Virus record (IMG/VR): IMGVR_UViG_3300009149_000098
Coordinates: 1 to 40,769 of that record
DNA from: a virus
DNA: 40,769 nucleotides
Reading direction: 5' to 3' (one strand)
Part shown: in pieces, positions 40,566 through 40,769 of the stretch
Position numbering within the stretch: position 1 is the first letter of the stretch
Layout: each line of letters opens with the position of its first letter
Made by a program: the position numbers and the translations under genes
The notes under the pieces: model-generated
The model's database searches: none
The model's input: the letters and a program-made list of their open reading frames with translations, nothing else
What the model was told of the DNA's origin: nothing

Positions 40566-40769
40566 ACTTCTTAGCCTTTTTGGCTCGAGTTTTCTTTGTC
40601 GGCTTAGAATCCTCTTCAACGCTCTCTTCTTCTTCCTTAGGCTCTTCCTTAGGCTCTTCCTTAGGCTCTTCCTTAGGCTCTTCCTTAGGCTCTTCCTTAG
40701 GCTCTTCCTTAGGCTCTTCCTTAGGCTCTTCCTTAAACTCTTCCTTAGGCTCTTCCTTAGGCTCTTCCT
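40564..40769 (-). CDS. EEPK-repeat protein, N-terminus beyond the window
   Basis: Only the last 67 codons are visible. They consist of about eleven EEPK units (one reads EEFK) followed by a basic tail (SKPTKKTRAKKAKK). The start lies outside the window. Acidic repeats joined to a Lys-rich end suggest a flexible protein or linker; scaffold, DNA-binding or capsid-associated roles are possible but cannot be decided from this fragment. Confidence 0.75.
   Translation of the reverse strand, partial: EEPKEEPKEEFKEEPKEEPKEEPKEEPKEEPKEEPKEEPKEEPKEEEESVEEDSKPTKKTRAKKAKK
40633..40769. repeat. 12-bp tandem repeat encoding EEPK
   Basis: Eleven units of TTCCTTAGGCTC (plus-strand view) and five bases of the next; the unit at 40729-40740 differs by two bases (P to F). 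Continues past the window edge. Near identity of units indicates recent expansion. Confidence 0.9.

Noticed and set aside
40633-40769. CRISPR-like array
   Set aside because: Units are contiguous 12-bp coding repeats without spacers; the same applies to the 15-bp repeat at 10205.

Overview
The window is part of the structural (virion) region of a large contractile-tailed bacteriophage or prophage. Every convincing gene lies on the minus strand, so the operon reads from the right end (40769) to the left end (1). Genes are packed tightly: TAATG start/stop overlaps, gaps of a few bases, and purine-rich ribosome binding sites. No tRNA, integrase, host gene, capsid or terminase gene is visible. The host cannot be named from the sequence. 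The DNA looks moderately AT-rich and codon use is uniform, with no sign of a foreign island.

Layout in the direction of transcription: (1) 40769-35444, head-tail connector zone: a partial EEPK-repeat protein, a TIG-domain protein, a stand-alone inorganic-pyrophosphatase-like protein, a 511-aa virion protein, a Cys-knuckle neck-type protein, a small coiled protein and a probable tail terminator. (2) 35352-27205, tail shaft: a giant 1077-aa sheath, a 153-aa protein, the tube, a 128-aa protein, a tail assembly chaperone with an overlapping second frame (programmed frameshift), and the tape measure. (3) 27192-19356, baseplate: gp27/gpD-like hub, gpV-like spike, two small proteins, a LysM + gp25-like wedge protein, and baseplate J. 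(4) 19353-10754, tail-fibre and adhesin-like proteins, ending at a strong intrinsic terminator that overlaps a sigma70-like promoter. (5) 10619-1, two small paralogous proteins, an Ig/Fn3-like protein, a 470-aa protein with a GPKGG motif, a 949-aa baseplate-periphery protein and a beta-helix protein cut by the window edge.

The most unusual feature is a family of eight near-identical 21-27 bp palindromes (arms AAAAACTTTAGA / TCTAAAGTTTTT around one unpaired base) at gene boundaries throughout the operon. Five contain the stop codon of the preceding gene. One lies inside a coding region and is translated in frame. All eight have the same orientation of the asymmetric centre. I know of no named element that matches. 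The closest analogies are mycobacteriophage stoperators and SAS/ESAS sites, RNA-processing hairpins, or modular-exchange linkers.

Other notable points are a +1 (or -2) type chaperone frameshift at a GGGGGCGG run, a DDFYNGW module shared by the sheath and two tail proteins, a common C-terminal tag on two fibre-like proteins, and a terminator/promoter composite at 10656-10740.
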